A stretch of DNA of 64,000 nucleotides from Pleomorphomonas sp. Its GTDB lineage: Bacteria; Pseudomonadota; Alphaproteobacteria; Rhizobiales; Pleomorphomonadaceae. The translations under genes and the position numbers were made by a program. Location of the stretch: the NCBI GenBank assembly GCA_029976075.1, contig JARKNW010000123.1:44327-108326 (forward strand), in the 5' to 3' direction. The notes below the pieces were generated by a model that saw nothing but the letters and a program-made list of their open reading frames with translations, was not told the DNA's origin and ran no database searches. Positions 48,923 through 56,462 of this stretch are shown here, one piece after another. How positions within the stretch are numbered: the stretch's first letter is position 1; each line of letters starts with the position of its first letter.

Positions 48923-50589
48923 ACCTCGTCAGATTAGTCACCCGGCTCGGTCCCCAGCCACTCCGCTGGCTGCTCGCCTGGGCGGTGTTGTCGGCGACCG
49001 CTTCGGCCGGCATGCTGGCGGTGATCAATACGGCGGCTCGCAGGATCGCCGACCGTCGGTTTGACGTTGTGGAACTCTGGTGGTGCCTTGCCTTTATCGT
49101 CTGCCTCGGCCTCTACGCCTTCGCGGAAACGCGAATGGTGGCGCGACTGACCTCCGATATCGAGGAAGCGGTCGATATATCGCGTTCGCGCGTGCTGGAC
49201 TGGCTGACGCGGGCCTCGCTGCCGAAGCTCGAAGCTTGGAACCGGACGGAACTCTATGACAGTGTGACGCGCAACTGCCAGATCATCTCCATGAACTCGC
49301 AGTATATGGCGCTGACCGTTCGCTCGGCCATCCTGACAGTGGCCGTGCTGCTCTATATCGCATCGGTCTCCGTTGCCGCCTTCGTGCTGATCGCCGCCTT
49401 GCTCGGCTTTGGCGCACTTGCCCACCTCCGCCTCAGCCGGGAGCTTGCCGAGCGCCGGCTCGTTGCCAACGAGCCGGAAGCGGTGATGTTCGAGTATATT
49501 TCGGACCTGTTCGGCGGTTTCAAGGAACAGCGTCTCAATCTGGCCCGTGGTCGCGAACTCGGCGCCGGCTTCAAGAAGGCCTCCGAGGAGACGCTCGTAG
49601 CGCGCAACTCCATCCATCTGCACGGCTGGCAACAGTATGTCTTCGGCGAAACCGCCTTCAACCTGATGCTCGGCATCGTCGCCTTCGTGGTGCCGATCAT
49701 CGCCAGCGGTATCGCCAAGAGCGTCAGCAAGCTGGTCTCCGCCGTATTGTTCATGGCGACACCGGTGTTCGGCCTGATGCAGTCCGTCATGATCATGGGG
49801 GCGGCCGACGCGGCGGCCGGTGCCATGATGGATCTGGAACTGCGCGTTGCCGGCATGGCCGAGGCGGGTTCGGATCGCGACATCACGATTGCCGAAACTG
49901 ATCGCGAGTTTAACGAAATCCGGTTCGAGGGTGTCGAGTTCGCCTTTCCTACCGTCGACGGGGAGCGGCCGTTTTCCGTCGGTCCGATCGATCTCGTCCT
50001 GCGTCGCGGCGAAACGGTGTTCATCACCGGCGGCAACGGTTCGGGCAAGTCGACGGTGATCAAACTGCTGACCGGCCTCTACCGGCCGGTGCGCGGTGTC
50101 GTCAGCCTCGACGGCCGGCCCATTCAGATTGGCGAGGAGGCCGAACTGCGCGAGCGCATGGCGGCTGTCTTCTCAGATTTCCACCTGTTTCCCCGCCTTT
50201 ACGGCATCGACCCCGGGGTCGCTGGCGGTGCCGAGGGAGCTGAGCTTCTTCGGAAGATGGAAATGGACCGCACTGCCCGCATCATCGAGGGCGACCACTT
50301 CGACCGGCGCGACCTTTCGGCCGGCCAGCGCAAGCGGCTCGGGCTTGTCTCCGCGCTTCTCGAGCGAAAACCGATCCTGGTGCTCGACGAGTGGGCGGCA
50401 GACCAGGACCCGTATTTTCGCCGGAAATTCTATCGTGAGTTCCTGCCGGAGCTGAAAGCGCGTGGCATCACGGTCATTGCCGTCACCCACGACGACCACT
50501 ATTTCGACGCGGCCGACCGGCGCCTGCGCATGGAAGACGGGCGTCTTTTCGAAGAGGCGATCGACGCGCCGCTCTGGGAGGCGCGCTAA
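48919..50589 (+). CDS. Cyclic-peptide-type ABC exporter (PvdE/SyrD-like), first
   Basis: A 556-residue ABC half-transporter. The N-terminal half is a six-helix membrane domain (about 1-310); the C-terminal half is the ATPase with Walker A TGGNGSGKST, signature LSAGQRKRLGL, Walker B ILVLDEWAADQDP and H-loop VIAVTHDDHYF. The DEWAADQDP...FRR block and the DADR-like end are characteristic of the PvdE/SyrD group, which moves nonribosomal peptides such as pyoverdine precursors or syringomycin across the inner membrane. It starts on the stop of the terminal synthetase (ATGA) and ends on the start of a second, related transporter (TAATG). Export of the product to the periplasm is the likely job. Confidence 0.9.
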   Translation: MNLVRLVTRLGPQPLRWLLAWAVLSATASAGMLAVINTAARRIADRRFDVVELWWCLAFIVCLGLYAFAETRMVARLTSDIEEAVDISRSRVLDWLTRASLPKLEAWNRTELYDSVTRNCQIISMNSQYMALTVRSAILTVAVLLYIASVSVAAFVLIAALLGFGALAHLRLSRELAERRLVANEPEAVMFEYISDLFGGFKEQRLNLARGRELGAGFKKASEETLVARNSIHLHGWQQYVFGETAFNLMLGIVAFVVPIIASGIAKSVSKLVSAVLFMATPVFGLMQSVMIMGAADAAAGAMMDLELRVAGMAEAGSDRDITIAETDREFNEIRFEGVEFAFPTVDGERPFSVGPIDLVLRRGETVFITGGNGSGKSTVIKLLTGLYRPVRGVVSLDGRPIQIGEEAELRERMAAVFSDFHLFPRLYGIDPGVAGGAEGAELLRKMEMDRTARIIEGDHFDRRDLSAGQRKRLGLVSALLERKPILVLDEWAADQDPYFRRKFYREFLPELKARGITVIAVTHDDHYFDAADRRLRMEDGRLFEEAIDAPLWEAR

Positions 50590-52202
50590 TGATCCTCATT
50601 CGGCTGGTCCTGCGCGAAGTACCTGAGAATCTGCGCTCCATCATCTTGATGGCGACCCTGTCGGCCATTTCCACCACGGCTCTGCTTGCGCTGGTCGAAG
50701 CGGCGTCGAAGGCGGCGGAAGGCGAAGGCGCCAGCGCGCGCCTCGTGCTGATGTTCTTGATCACCATCATGCTGTTTGGCGTCACCCACAATTATGTGCT
50801 GATCACGGCATCGCAGGACGTCGAACGGCTGATTCACCGCCTTCGCGTCGGCGTTTTCGAGGCGGTAAGGCATAGCGACTTGCCGACCGTCGAGGGGATC
50901 GGTCGTGCGGCGTTGGAAGGGGCGCTGACACAGAGTACCCAGACGCTGGCCACCACACTGCCGCTTCTGGTGATTGCCGCCCAGCAGTCGTTGATGCTGG
51001 TGTTCCTCGGCGGTTACATGGCTTGGCTATCGCCGCTTGCTTGCCTGCTCGCCTTTGGTTTTGCCACCCTTGCACTTGCAACCCGTCTCGCCCGCATGCG
51101 GAGCCTCGGCCGCGAGATGAATGAAGCGGCCCACACCGAAAACGCCGTATTCGACGGCCTTACCGACCTGCTCGACGGCTTCAAAGAGGTGCGGATGAGC
51201 CGTGCCCGTGCCGAAGCGCTGCGGATTGATCTACTCGGCCGATCTGCCGAAGCAAGGCGCGCCAACACGGCAATGAAGGCCAGATGGGGCTGGGAGTTTG
51301 CACTGCTCCAGGCAATGTTCTTCATGTTGATCGGCTTGATGGTGTTTGTCGTTCCACTGTTCACGCAGAACTTTCACCAAGTGGTGGTGCCTGCGGTGAC
51401 GGTGGCGCTGTTCATCGTCGGCCCAATCGGTACGCTCGCCCATGTCGCGCCGATGGTGATGCAGACCGAGAGTGCCCTCGCCGACATCGAAGGCATGCGC
51501 AAACGCCTCGCCGACGTTTCGAACGACGAGCCGCGCGATGGCTCCGGTCCGCCGGTACCGGCGCCTCAGAGCATCGTGCTCGCCGCTGCCAGCTTTGCCT
51601 ATCGCGACAGGGAGGGACGAGAACTGTTCGCCGTCGGTCCGCTGTCCGTCGAGTTTCAGGCAGGCGAAATCGCCTTCATTACCGGTGGCAACGGTTCGGG
51701 CAAGTCGACGATGATGCGGCTGATAACCGGCCTTGTGCCGCTGGCGTCCGGAACTCTTCTGGTCGATGGCGTACCGATCGATGGGCCACTCCGTCCCGCC
51801 TATCGCGACAACATCTCGGCGGTATTCTCCGACTTTCACCTGTCACGGCGCCTCCTCGGCATCGCCTCGGTCGATCCTGAACGCGCCGCGGCGCTGATCG
51901 AGCGGATGGGAATGGCGGACAAAGTTTCCCTTCGTGACGGCGCCTTTTCCACCGTCGCGCTGTCGACCGGTCAGCGCAAGCGCCTGGCCCTCATCGTCGC
52001 TGAGCTCGAGGACAAGCCGATCGTCGTGCTCGACGAATGGGCGGCCGATCAGGATCCGCATTTCCGCCGCGCTTTCTATGAGGAAATTCTGCCCGACCTC
52101 AAGAGTCGCGGAAAGATCGTCATCTGCGTCACCCATGATGATCGCTGGTTCCACGTCGCAGACCGCATTCACCACATGAGCGAGGGCAAGTTCGTCAAAT
52201 GA
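50589..52202 (+). CDS. Cyclic-peptide-type ABC exporter (PvdE/SyrD-like), second
   Basis: A 537-residue paralogue of the preceding exporter: membrane domain at about 1-300, then an ATPase with Walker A TGGNGSGKST, signature LSTGQRKRLAL, Walker B IVVLDEWAADQDP and VICVTHDDRWF. The ATPase regions of the two proteins share the same unusual DEWAADQDP motif. Single PvdE-type proteins act as homodimers; two genes overlapping by one base suggest a heterodimer here, or separate export of two products or steps. It closes the synthetase operon. The next gene begins 301 bases later. Confidence 0.9.
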   Translation: MILIRLVLREVPENLRSIILMATLSAISTTALLALVEAASKAAEGEGASARLVLMFLITIMLFGVTHNYVLITASQDVERLIHRLRVGVFEAVRHSDLPTVEGIGRAALEGALTQSTQTLATTLPLLVIAAQQSLMLVFLGGYMAWLSPLACLLAFGFATLALATRLARMRSLGREMNEAAHTENAVFDGLTDLLDGFKEVRMSRARAEALRIDLLGRSAEARRANTAMKARWGWEFALLQAMFFMLIGLMVFVVPLFTQNFHQVVVPAVTVALFIVGPIGTLAHVAPMVMQTESALADIEGMRKRLADVSNDEPRDGSGPPVPAPQSIVLAAASFAYRDREGRELFAVGPLSVEFQAGEIAFITGGNGSGKSTMMRLITGLVPLASGTLLVDGVPIDGPLRPAYRDNISAVFSDFHLSRRLLGIASVDPERAAALIERMGMADKVSLRDGAFSTVALSTGQRKRLALIVAELEDKPIVVLDEWAADQDPHFRRAFYEEILPDLKSRGKIVICVTHDDRWFHVADRIHHMSEGKFVK

Positions 52203-52503
52203 GACGACAGCCGCCGCAGGCCAGCAAAAAGGACGGGCAAACGCGTTTCGGCACCATTTCCGCTGCGCGTTCCGGAGTCTGGTTGTCCGTCAGCCAGTAC
52301 TCGGTAGGGAAAGAACGTAAAAAGTGTACTAATACTCAAAAACCAGTTGACCGGAAACCAAACATGGTAACCACTGCCATGGCTTTGGCGAGCAACGTCA
52401 ACTCGGTATTGGCAGGATCCTCCGGGCGCGTGGAGATGCAACCTGCTTTTTTGAGGCTCAATCACGCGCGGTCTGGCTTACAACTCTTGAGGAGTAGGAC
52501 GCG
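52203..52503 (+). promoter_or_regulatory. Intergenic region between exporter and second DUF697 gene
   Basis: I see no gene in these 301 bases. The middle part (about 52305-52345) is AT-rich (GAAAGAACGTAAAAAGTGTA) and could hold a promoter for the DUF697 gene, but no boxes can be fixed. A ribosome-binding site, GAGGAG at about 52488-52493 within TTGAGGAGTAGG, precedes the ATG at 52504. No strong terminator hairpin after the exporter stop is obvious by eye. Confidence 0.35.
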
Positions 52504-53115
52504 ATGGTCAGCAAGCATGATGCGGCGAGCGAGCCGAACCCCGCCCCCGAAATCGAGGCGGTGGCTGTGGATGCAGTCGAGACGCCATCTGGCGACACGG
52601 TTGATGAACCAGCTATGGACACGCGGGAGAAGTTTGCCGCATCTGTTATCCAAAACAATATCTATCTGTCGGTTGCTAGCGGTGTCATCCCGGTGCCCTA
52701 TGTCGATACCGCTGCTCTGATGGCCGTCAACCTGAAGCTTCTCAAGGAACTGGCCGATGTCTACGATGTCGAGTTCCGCGCCGAGATCGGCAAGGAAGCC
52801 ATCGGCATTCTGCTTGCTTCGGTAGCCCCGCCGTTGCTGGCCGGCGGCATTTTCGGCATTTCGGCCGTCCAGTCGGCGCTACGGGCAATCCCGCTGATCG
52901 GCACGACGATCGGCCTCGTGACGCTACCGGCGCTGCACGGCGCCTTCACCTATGCGCTCGGCTCGGTATTCCGCCGCCACTTCGCCCAGGGCGGCAACTT
53001 CGTGAACTTCGACGCCAAGGCGACCAAGGGGTACTTCCGCGAGCGCTACGAGGCTTTCCGCGCCCGCAAGGTTTCTGAGAAGCCGGCTCCTGGCGACGCA
53101 CCAGTCGCCGCGTGA
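52504..53115 (+). CDS. DUF697/YcjF-family protein (second copy)
   Basis: A 203-residue protein with an acidic N terminus (about 1-40), then a DUF697-like domain: SVASGVIPVPYVDTAALMAV, a helix LLKELADVYDVEF, two hydrophobic segments (GILLASVAPPLLAGGIFGIS and GTTIGLVTLPALHGAFTYAL), then a charged tail (KGYFRERYEAFRARK). The IPVPYVDT / IPLPILDT correspondence and the following helix tie it to the first copy at 16188. It has its own ribosome-binding site and follows the exporters on the same strand. Being next to the export genes, with a relative co-expressed with a ParA ATPase on the other flank, suggests a shared membrane function. Function unknown. Confidence 0.75.
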   Translation: MVSKHDAASEPNPAPEIEAVAVDAVETPSGDTVDEPAMDTREKFAASVIQNNIYLSVASGVIPVPYVDTAALMAVNLKLLKELADVYDVEFRAEIGKEAIGILLASVAPPLLAGGIFGISAVQSALRAIPLIGTTIGLVTLPALHGAFTYALGSVFRRHFAQGGNFVNFDAKATKGYFRERYEAFRARKVSEKPAPGDAPVAA

Positions 53116-53171
53116 TTTCACGCCCGCCAAGTTTGGCCATGTGCTGGATTTGACGGGCGATTTCTACTGTT

Positions 53172-53204
53172 GAATGGACCGGCTCCCCATAAGCCGGTCC
53201 ATTC
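53172..53204. terminator. Hairpin after the DUF697 gene
   Basis: A perfect 13-bp inverted repeat: GAATGGACCGGCT at 53172-53184, a seven-base loop and AGCCGGTCCATTC at 53192-53204. It lies 57 bases after the DUF697 stop. No clear T run follows on either strand, so it may be an intrinsic terminator of the weak kind common in alphaproteobacteria, or a transcript-stabilising hairpin. It marks the end of the synthetase-side chromosome segment, shortly before the tRNA remnant. Confidence 0.6.
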
Positions 53205-53260
53205 GATGGCAGTTACCCTTACGCTTCCACGAGCGTTTCCGTTCCCAGATTTTGGACAAC

Positions 53261-53291
53261 AAAAAACCCGTTAAGTCTCAGACTTAACGGG
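53261..53291 (-). terminator. tRNA-fMet terminator hairpin (minus strand)
   Basis: A near-perfect palindrome, CCCGTTAAGTCT / AGACTTAACGGG (53267-53278 and 53280-53291), read on the minus strand, is followed by six T residues (53266-53261). That is a strong intrinsic terminator. It stands directly downstream, on the minus strand, of a 21-bp tRNA-fMet 3' end (53299-53319), the arrangement expected for the native terminator of a chromosomal tRNA gene. It therefore marks the chromosome side of an integration junction. Confidence 0.8.
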
Positions 53292-53298
53292 CCTATTT

Positions 53299-53319
53299 TG
53301 GTTGCGGGGGCAGGATTTG
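53299..53319 (-). other. tRNA-fMet 3'-end remnant, probable attachment-site copy
   Basis: Read on the minus strand, these 21 bases are the 3' half of the T arm, the acceptor strand and the CCA end of an initiator tRNA: CAAATCCTG, then CCCCCGCAACCA. This matches the alphaproteobacterial tRNA-fMet 3' end as I remember it. To the right, where the rest of the tRNA should be, the sequence is unrelated (from 53320). Such a partial copy is the usual scar where an element integrated into a tRNA gene; the terminator of the original gene is still attached on the left. No intact tRNA is visible in the window. Confidence 0.75.
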
Positions 53320-53594
53320 CTCTCAACTTGCGGCGCACCGATCTGTTGCATGCGGTGAAGGATCTACTAGGCACGGAGGGGCGTATCGGGCTTTTTCGCA
53401 GTACCGCGTAGGGAGTGGCTGTAACGTCCTTACCTGGACGTGAAGAACGTGTAGGGATCGGCGGACGTCTTTATTAGCCTGCCCGTTTTTAAAAACGCTC
53501 GTCCTGGATGCCCCAACTGAACATCGAGAGGTGCCGTCATTAGTTGATTCCAGTTCGCTTGGGCGCGCTACAAACGAAAGCCCCCTTGCACACG

Positions 53595-53632
53595 CGACAT
53601 AATTATGCACATATATGCGCATAATTATGTCG
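53595..53632. promoter_or_regulatory. Large operator-like palindrome upstream of the XRE regulator
   Basis: A perfect 14-bp inverted repeat, CGACATAATTATGC at 53595-53608 and GCATAATTATGTCG at 53619-53632, with a ten-base spacer (ACATATATGC). It ends 16 bases before the ATG of the XRE-type gene, just ahead of the AGGAGA ribosome-binding site. Length, symmetry and position fit a binding site for that regulator, so autoregulation is the simplest reading. Confidence 0.75.
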
Positions 53633-53648
53633 TCTCCAGGAGAATCCG

Positions 53649-54713
53649 ATGACTATCAACCGGCTAAAGTACTTTCGAGTTACGAATTCCGAGACCCAGA
53701 CACAAGTCGCCAAGGCAGTGGGTGTGACGCAACCGACGTACCAGCGCTGGGAAACAGGAAAGGCGGAGATTCCAAAAAGCTACCTTACCAAGCTGGCAAA
53801 GCATTTTAGTACCACCGAGCTGGAATTGCTTGGTCGGCATCCTCCGAAGGAAGCAGCGTTCTATAACGACAAAGCCCCTCTAGACCTCCAGTATTATGGT
53901 GAGTGCGCGGTGCATTTCAGCGGAGGCGGTGAGCCCTTGGTGTTGTCGATTTCGGAAGCCGTTCATACGCAAGCCTATCGAGAGCTGCAAAGCAATAAGC
54001 GCTTTATCGTAATCAAGGATTTGGGAAATCGTACTGTCGCTATTCGACATAAGGCGATTTCTGAGTTTTATTTTTCCAGCGAAGCCTACGATACTTACGG
54101 GCCGGATCACGCTGACTATAAGCTGGCGACTCCGGTCCAGATGCCCGACACTCGCGACTGGGCCATCGTAGAGGCCATTCGAGACGAAGAGTTCGGCGGC
54201 GGCGATTATGCTTCGGAGTTCTCTGAGAACGATGTCGAACGTGTTCGAAGCCAGATTATGGTAACCAATGAACAGTTTGATGAACTAGTCGCCCAAGGTG
54301 CAATCCAACCTGAAGATCTGGCGGCCGAGAAGGCTGCAAGAGCAGCGGAAACTGATGAGATTTTTGCCTTAACACACACGGTGACGGTTCAGTTTTCGTC
54401 AGGCAAGCGGCGGGAAATCACCTATGTCGATTGTAACCTTTTCGAGTGCATCGAGCCTCTTGTTGACGCTTACCCCTTCAGCGGAAGCGATGACGACGAA
54501 CCAAGCATGATTTTATTACCGTGCGAGGGCTATCACCGCACCGTGTTCTTCAACCCGGACGTATTGGACTACATTTCATTCCCGACCCACAAAATCGAAG
54601 AAGATGAAATTGAGAGCTATGACGGCGGGCTAACTGACGATGATGCCAATAATGACGACACTACACCTGCCAAGCCTAAGCCAAAAAATAAAAGAGGAAA
54701 ACTTAAGCAATGA
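53649..54713 (+). CDS. XRE-type helix-turn-helix regulator with long C-terminal domain
   Basis: A 354-residue protein. The first 60 residues are a Cro/CI-type helix-turn-helix: QTQVAKAVGVTQPTYQRWET and IPKSYLTKLAKHF. The rest (about 70-325) is an acidic region of mixed strands and helices that I do not recognise, followed by a low-complexity tail (DDDANNDDTTPAKPKPKNK). It lacks a visible peptidase or LexA-type cleavage motif. Codon and base use are more AT-rich than the flanks. A strong ribosome-binding site (AGGAGA) and a 14-bp-arm palindrome lie just upstream, so it is a likely self-repressing regulator of the element. The C-terminal part may sense a ligand or protein. Confidence 0.75.
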   Translation: MTINRLKYFRVTNSETQTQVAKAVGVTQPTYQRWETGKAEIPKSYLTKLAKHFSTTELELLGRHPPKEAAFYNDKAPLDLQYYGECAVHFSGGGEPLVLSISEAVHTQAYRELQSNKRFIVIKDLGNRTVAIRHKAISEFYFSSEAYDTYGPDHADYKLATPVQMPDTRDWAIVEAIRDEEFGGGDYASEFSENDVERVRSQIMVTNEQFDELVAQGAIQPEDLAAEKAARAAETDEIFALTHTVTVQFSSGKRREITYVDCNLFECIEPLVDAYPFSGSDDDEPSMILLPCEGYHRTVFFNPDVLDYISFPTHKIEEDEIESYDGGLTDDDANNDDTTPAKPKPKNKRGKLKQ

Positions 54714-54857
54714 CATTCTGACGAATTGAACTGAGCCTAGGTGCCTTGCGAGACACGTGCGTGAGGTCGGCATTCTCTATATTTTAAGGACCAGGCTAAT
54801 TATTCCGCTGTGAATTTTCGACTGCTCATGTTTGACGTCAAACACTTGGACTCGGCG

Positions 54858-55178
54858 TCACTTGTGAGCGACCTTTTCCTTTCGGGCTTGCCGCGCACAT
54901 ATCAGACTAACCCGACCTGGACTCAACCCGAACTCTCGCGACAGACTCACATATGTCTCGCCGGAAAAATTCCGCTCATAAATCTGACAGTTTCGATCTT
55001 CCAGATCCATAGCTTTATCTTGTTTGCAATCGAATTCAGCGCGTTCCGCTTCCGTCCAGACTCTGTAGACTTCCTTTCCCGTTTTCCGATTCCGAATGCG
55101 AACAACATAACGGCCATCGACGACCCCGCGTATATCGTAGGAACCATCCTTGAACTTGATTACATCCCCTAGCGGCAT
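54858..55178 (-). CDS. Small helix-turn-helix protein
   Basis: A 106-residue protein with an N-terminal strand-rich segment (SYDIRGVVDGRYVVRIRNR) and a C-terminal helix-turn-helix (YVSLSREFGLSPGRVSLICA) followed by a basic tail, similar in shape to sigma factor region 4 or small phage regulators. The ATG is preceded by an excellent site, AAGGAGGAGCAGCAAGGA, which favours it over the overlapping frame on the other strand. It lies just downstream of the Fic gene on the same strand, so the two may be co-transcribed. The target is unknown. Confidence 0.65.
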   Translation of the reverse strand: MPLGDVIKFKDGSYDIRGVVDGRYVVRIRNRKTGKEVYRVWTEAERAEFDCKQDKAMDLEDRNCQIYERNFSGETYVSLSREFGLSPGRVSLICARQARKEKVAHK

Positions 55179-55204
55179 TCCTTGCTGCTCCTCCTTGCTA
55201 TAAC

Positions 55205-56332
55205 TTAATAGTACGCACTGCCGTCTCGTCTTATGTATGCCAACGAGTAGCTTGTGCTTCGCCCTCCCCCGTCATCCTTCATCAGGATACCGCGGGCGAC
55301 GAGGTCTGTGATGTCGCGTAGGGCTGTATCGGGCGAGACCTTGGTGAGCTTAGCCCATTTCGACGAGGTCAGCCTACCCTCGAAGCCGTCGAGGAGCCGG
55401 TTGATCATAGTGCGCTGCCGTTCATTCAGTGGTTGCGTTTCGATCGCTCGCCAGAAGGCTGCCTTACGCAGGACATTTGCAAGGATCCGCTCCGCACCAG
55501 CAATGGCCCGATCGAGGCAGGCCAGGAACCATAGGATCCAGTCGGTAATGTCGAGATCTCCCTTCTGCGTCCGTTCGAGCGTGGCGTAGTAGTCTTTCCT
55601 CTCCAACCGGATCTCTGCCGACATGCTGTAGAAGCGTTGCGGACTGGCTTCGGAACGGGCCAACGCCATATCGGCGATGGCCCGTGCAATGCGTCCGTTG
55701 CCGTCCTCGAAGGGATGAATGGTCACGAACCAGAGGTGGGCGATGGCCGCTTTCAGCACGGGATCGATGCCCTTTTCGCTCTCGAACCATTCGAGGAAGG
55801 CCGCCATCTCGCGGGGCAATCGAGCCGCGTCCGGTGCCTCGAAATGCACCCGTTCACGTCCATAGGGACCTGAGATCACCTGCATCGGCCCGGCGGCCTT
55901 ACCGCGCCAGTCACCGACGGTGATCCGGGTCATGCCGCTTCGTCCGGTTGGAAAGAGCGCGGCATGCCAGTCGAACAGCCGAGCCTCCGTCAACGCCTTG
56001 TCATAGTTTTGCGTCGCGTCGAGCATCATCTCGACGACGCCCTCCACGTCCCGGTCAACGGGGGCAAGCGCACCGATCTCTAGACCAAGGCGACGAGCGA
56101 TCGATGAGCGCACTTGCTCCTTATCGAGGTTTTCACCCTCAATCTCGCTCGACTTGACCACGTCTTCGGTCAGGGTGGCAAGGATGGCTTCGGCCCGGAG
56201 GTCAAAGCCGAGTGCTTCCATGCGCCCAATCAGCCGCCCCTGGCGATGACGAACGGCCGCCAGCGACCCGCTAATTGCTCCCTCCGACCACCTGAACCGT
56301 GGCCAATCGCTCTGTTCGTGGATACAGATCAT
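55205..56332 (-). CDS. fic: Fic-family protein (AMP transferase) with inhibitory motif and C-terminal winged helix
   Basis: About 375 residues. Start chosen at 56332 (MICIHEQSDWPRF), the usual beginning of this Fic subgroup; a longer frame begins at 56389. The N-terminal region contains SSEIEGEN, the (S/T)xxxE(G/N) inhibitory helix in its class II position. The Fic core is intact: HPFEDGNGRIAR (HxFxxGNGRxxR) near residue 200. A C-terminal winged-helix-like stretch (LTSSKWAKLTKVSPDTALRD) follows. Fic enzymes transfer AMP (or other NMPs) to Thr or Tyr of target proteins; the built-in inhibitor suggests regulated activity without a separate antitoxin. A 14-bp-arm palindrome covers the start codon, pointing to autoregulation through the winged helix. 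Confidence 0.87.
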   Translation of the reverse strand: MICIHEQSDWPRFRWSEGAISGSLAAVRHRQGRLIGRMEALGFDLRAEAILATLTEDVVKSSEIEGENLDKEQVRSSIARRLGLEIGALAPVDRDVEGVVEMMLDATQNYDKALTEARLFDWHAALFPTGRSGMTRITVGDWRGKAAGPMQVISGPYGRERVHFEAPDAARLPREMAAFLEWFESEKGIDPVLKAAIAHLWFVTIHPFEDGNGRIARAIADMALARSEASPQRFYSMSAEIRLERKDYYATLERTQKGDLDITDWILWFLACLDRAIAGAERILANVLRKAAFWRAIETQPLNERQRTMINRLLDGFEGRLTSSKWAKLTKVSPDTALRDITDLVARGILMKDDGGGRSTSYSLAYIRRDGSAYY

Positions 56333-56363
56333 ATTCGCCGCATCCTTCACGGCGAATATGATC
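56327..56363. promoter_or_regulatory. Perfect palindrome over the fic start codon
   Basis: GATCATATTCGCCG at 56327-56340 and its exact inverse CGGCGAATATGATC at 56350-56363, spaced by nine bases. The fic start codon (56330-56332) lies inside the left arm. As an operator it would block transcription or translation of fic when occupied; as RNA it would form a 14-bp hairpin that hides the start. The Fic protein's own winged helix or the adjacent small HTH protein could be the ligand. Confidence 0.65.
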
Positions 56364-56462
56364 TTCTTTCTCCGCATCGACAAGGACAATCACCGCAAGA
56401 ATTGCGGTGTATACGACAGACTATCTCCGCACGCTCGCTCTGAGCCTTGCGGAGTGGGCCTC

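Noticed and set aside
23957..52202. Siderophore cluster interpretation
   Set aside because: PvdE-like exporters, serine and diaminobutyrate hint at it, but there is no TonB receptor, no ornithine or lysine hydroxylase, no catechol genes and no Fur-type site that I can see.
53172..53319. CRISPR or tandem repeat array
   Set aside because: The repeats here are two separate hairpins and a tRNA fragment, not regularly spaced direct repeats; I found no CRISPR array in the window.
53323..53622. 99-codon minus-strand frame starting inside the XRE operator
   Set aside because: Its start codon lies inside the right arm of the palindrome and the protein is low in recognisable structure; could not be supported as a divergent gene.
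54810..55172. 120-codon plus-strand frame over the small HTH gene
   Set aside because: The minus-strand frame has an excellent ribosome site and a helix-turn-helix; this one has neither.
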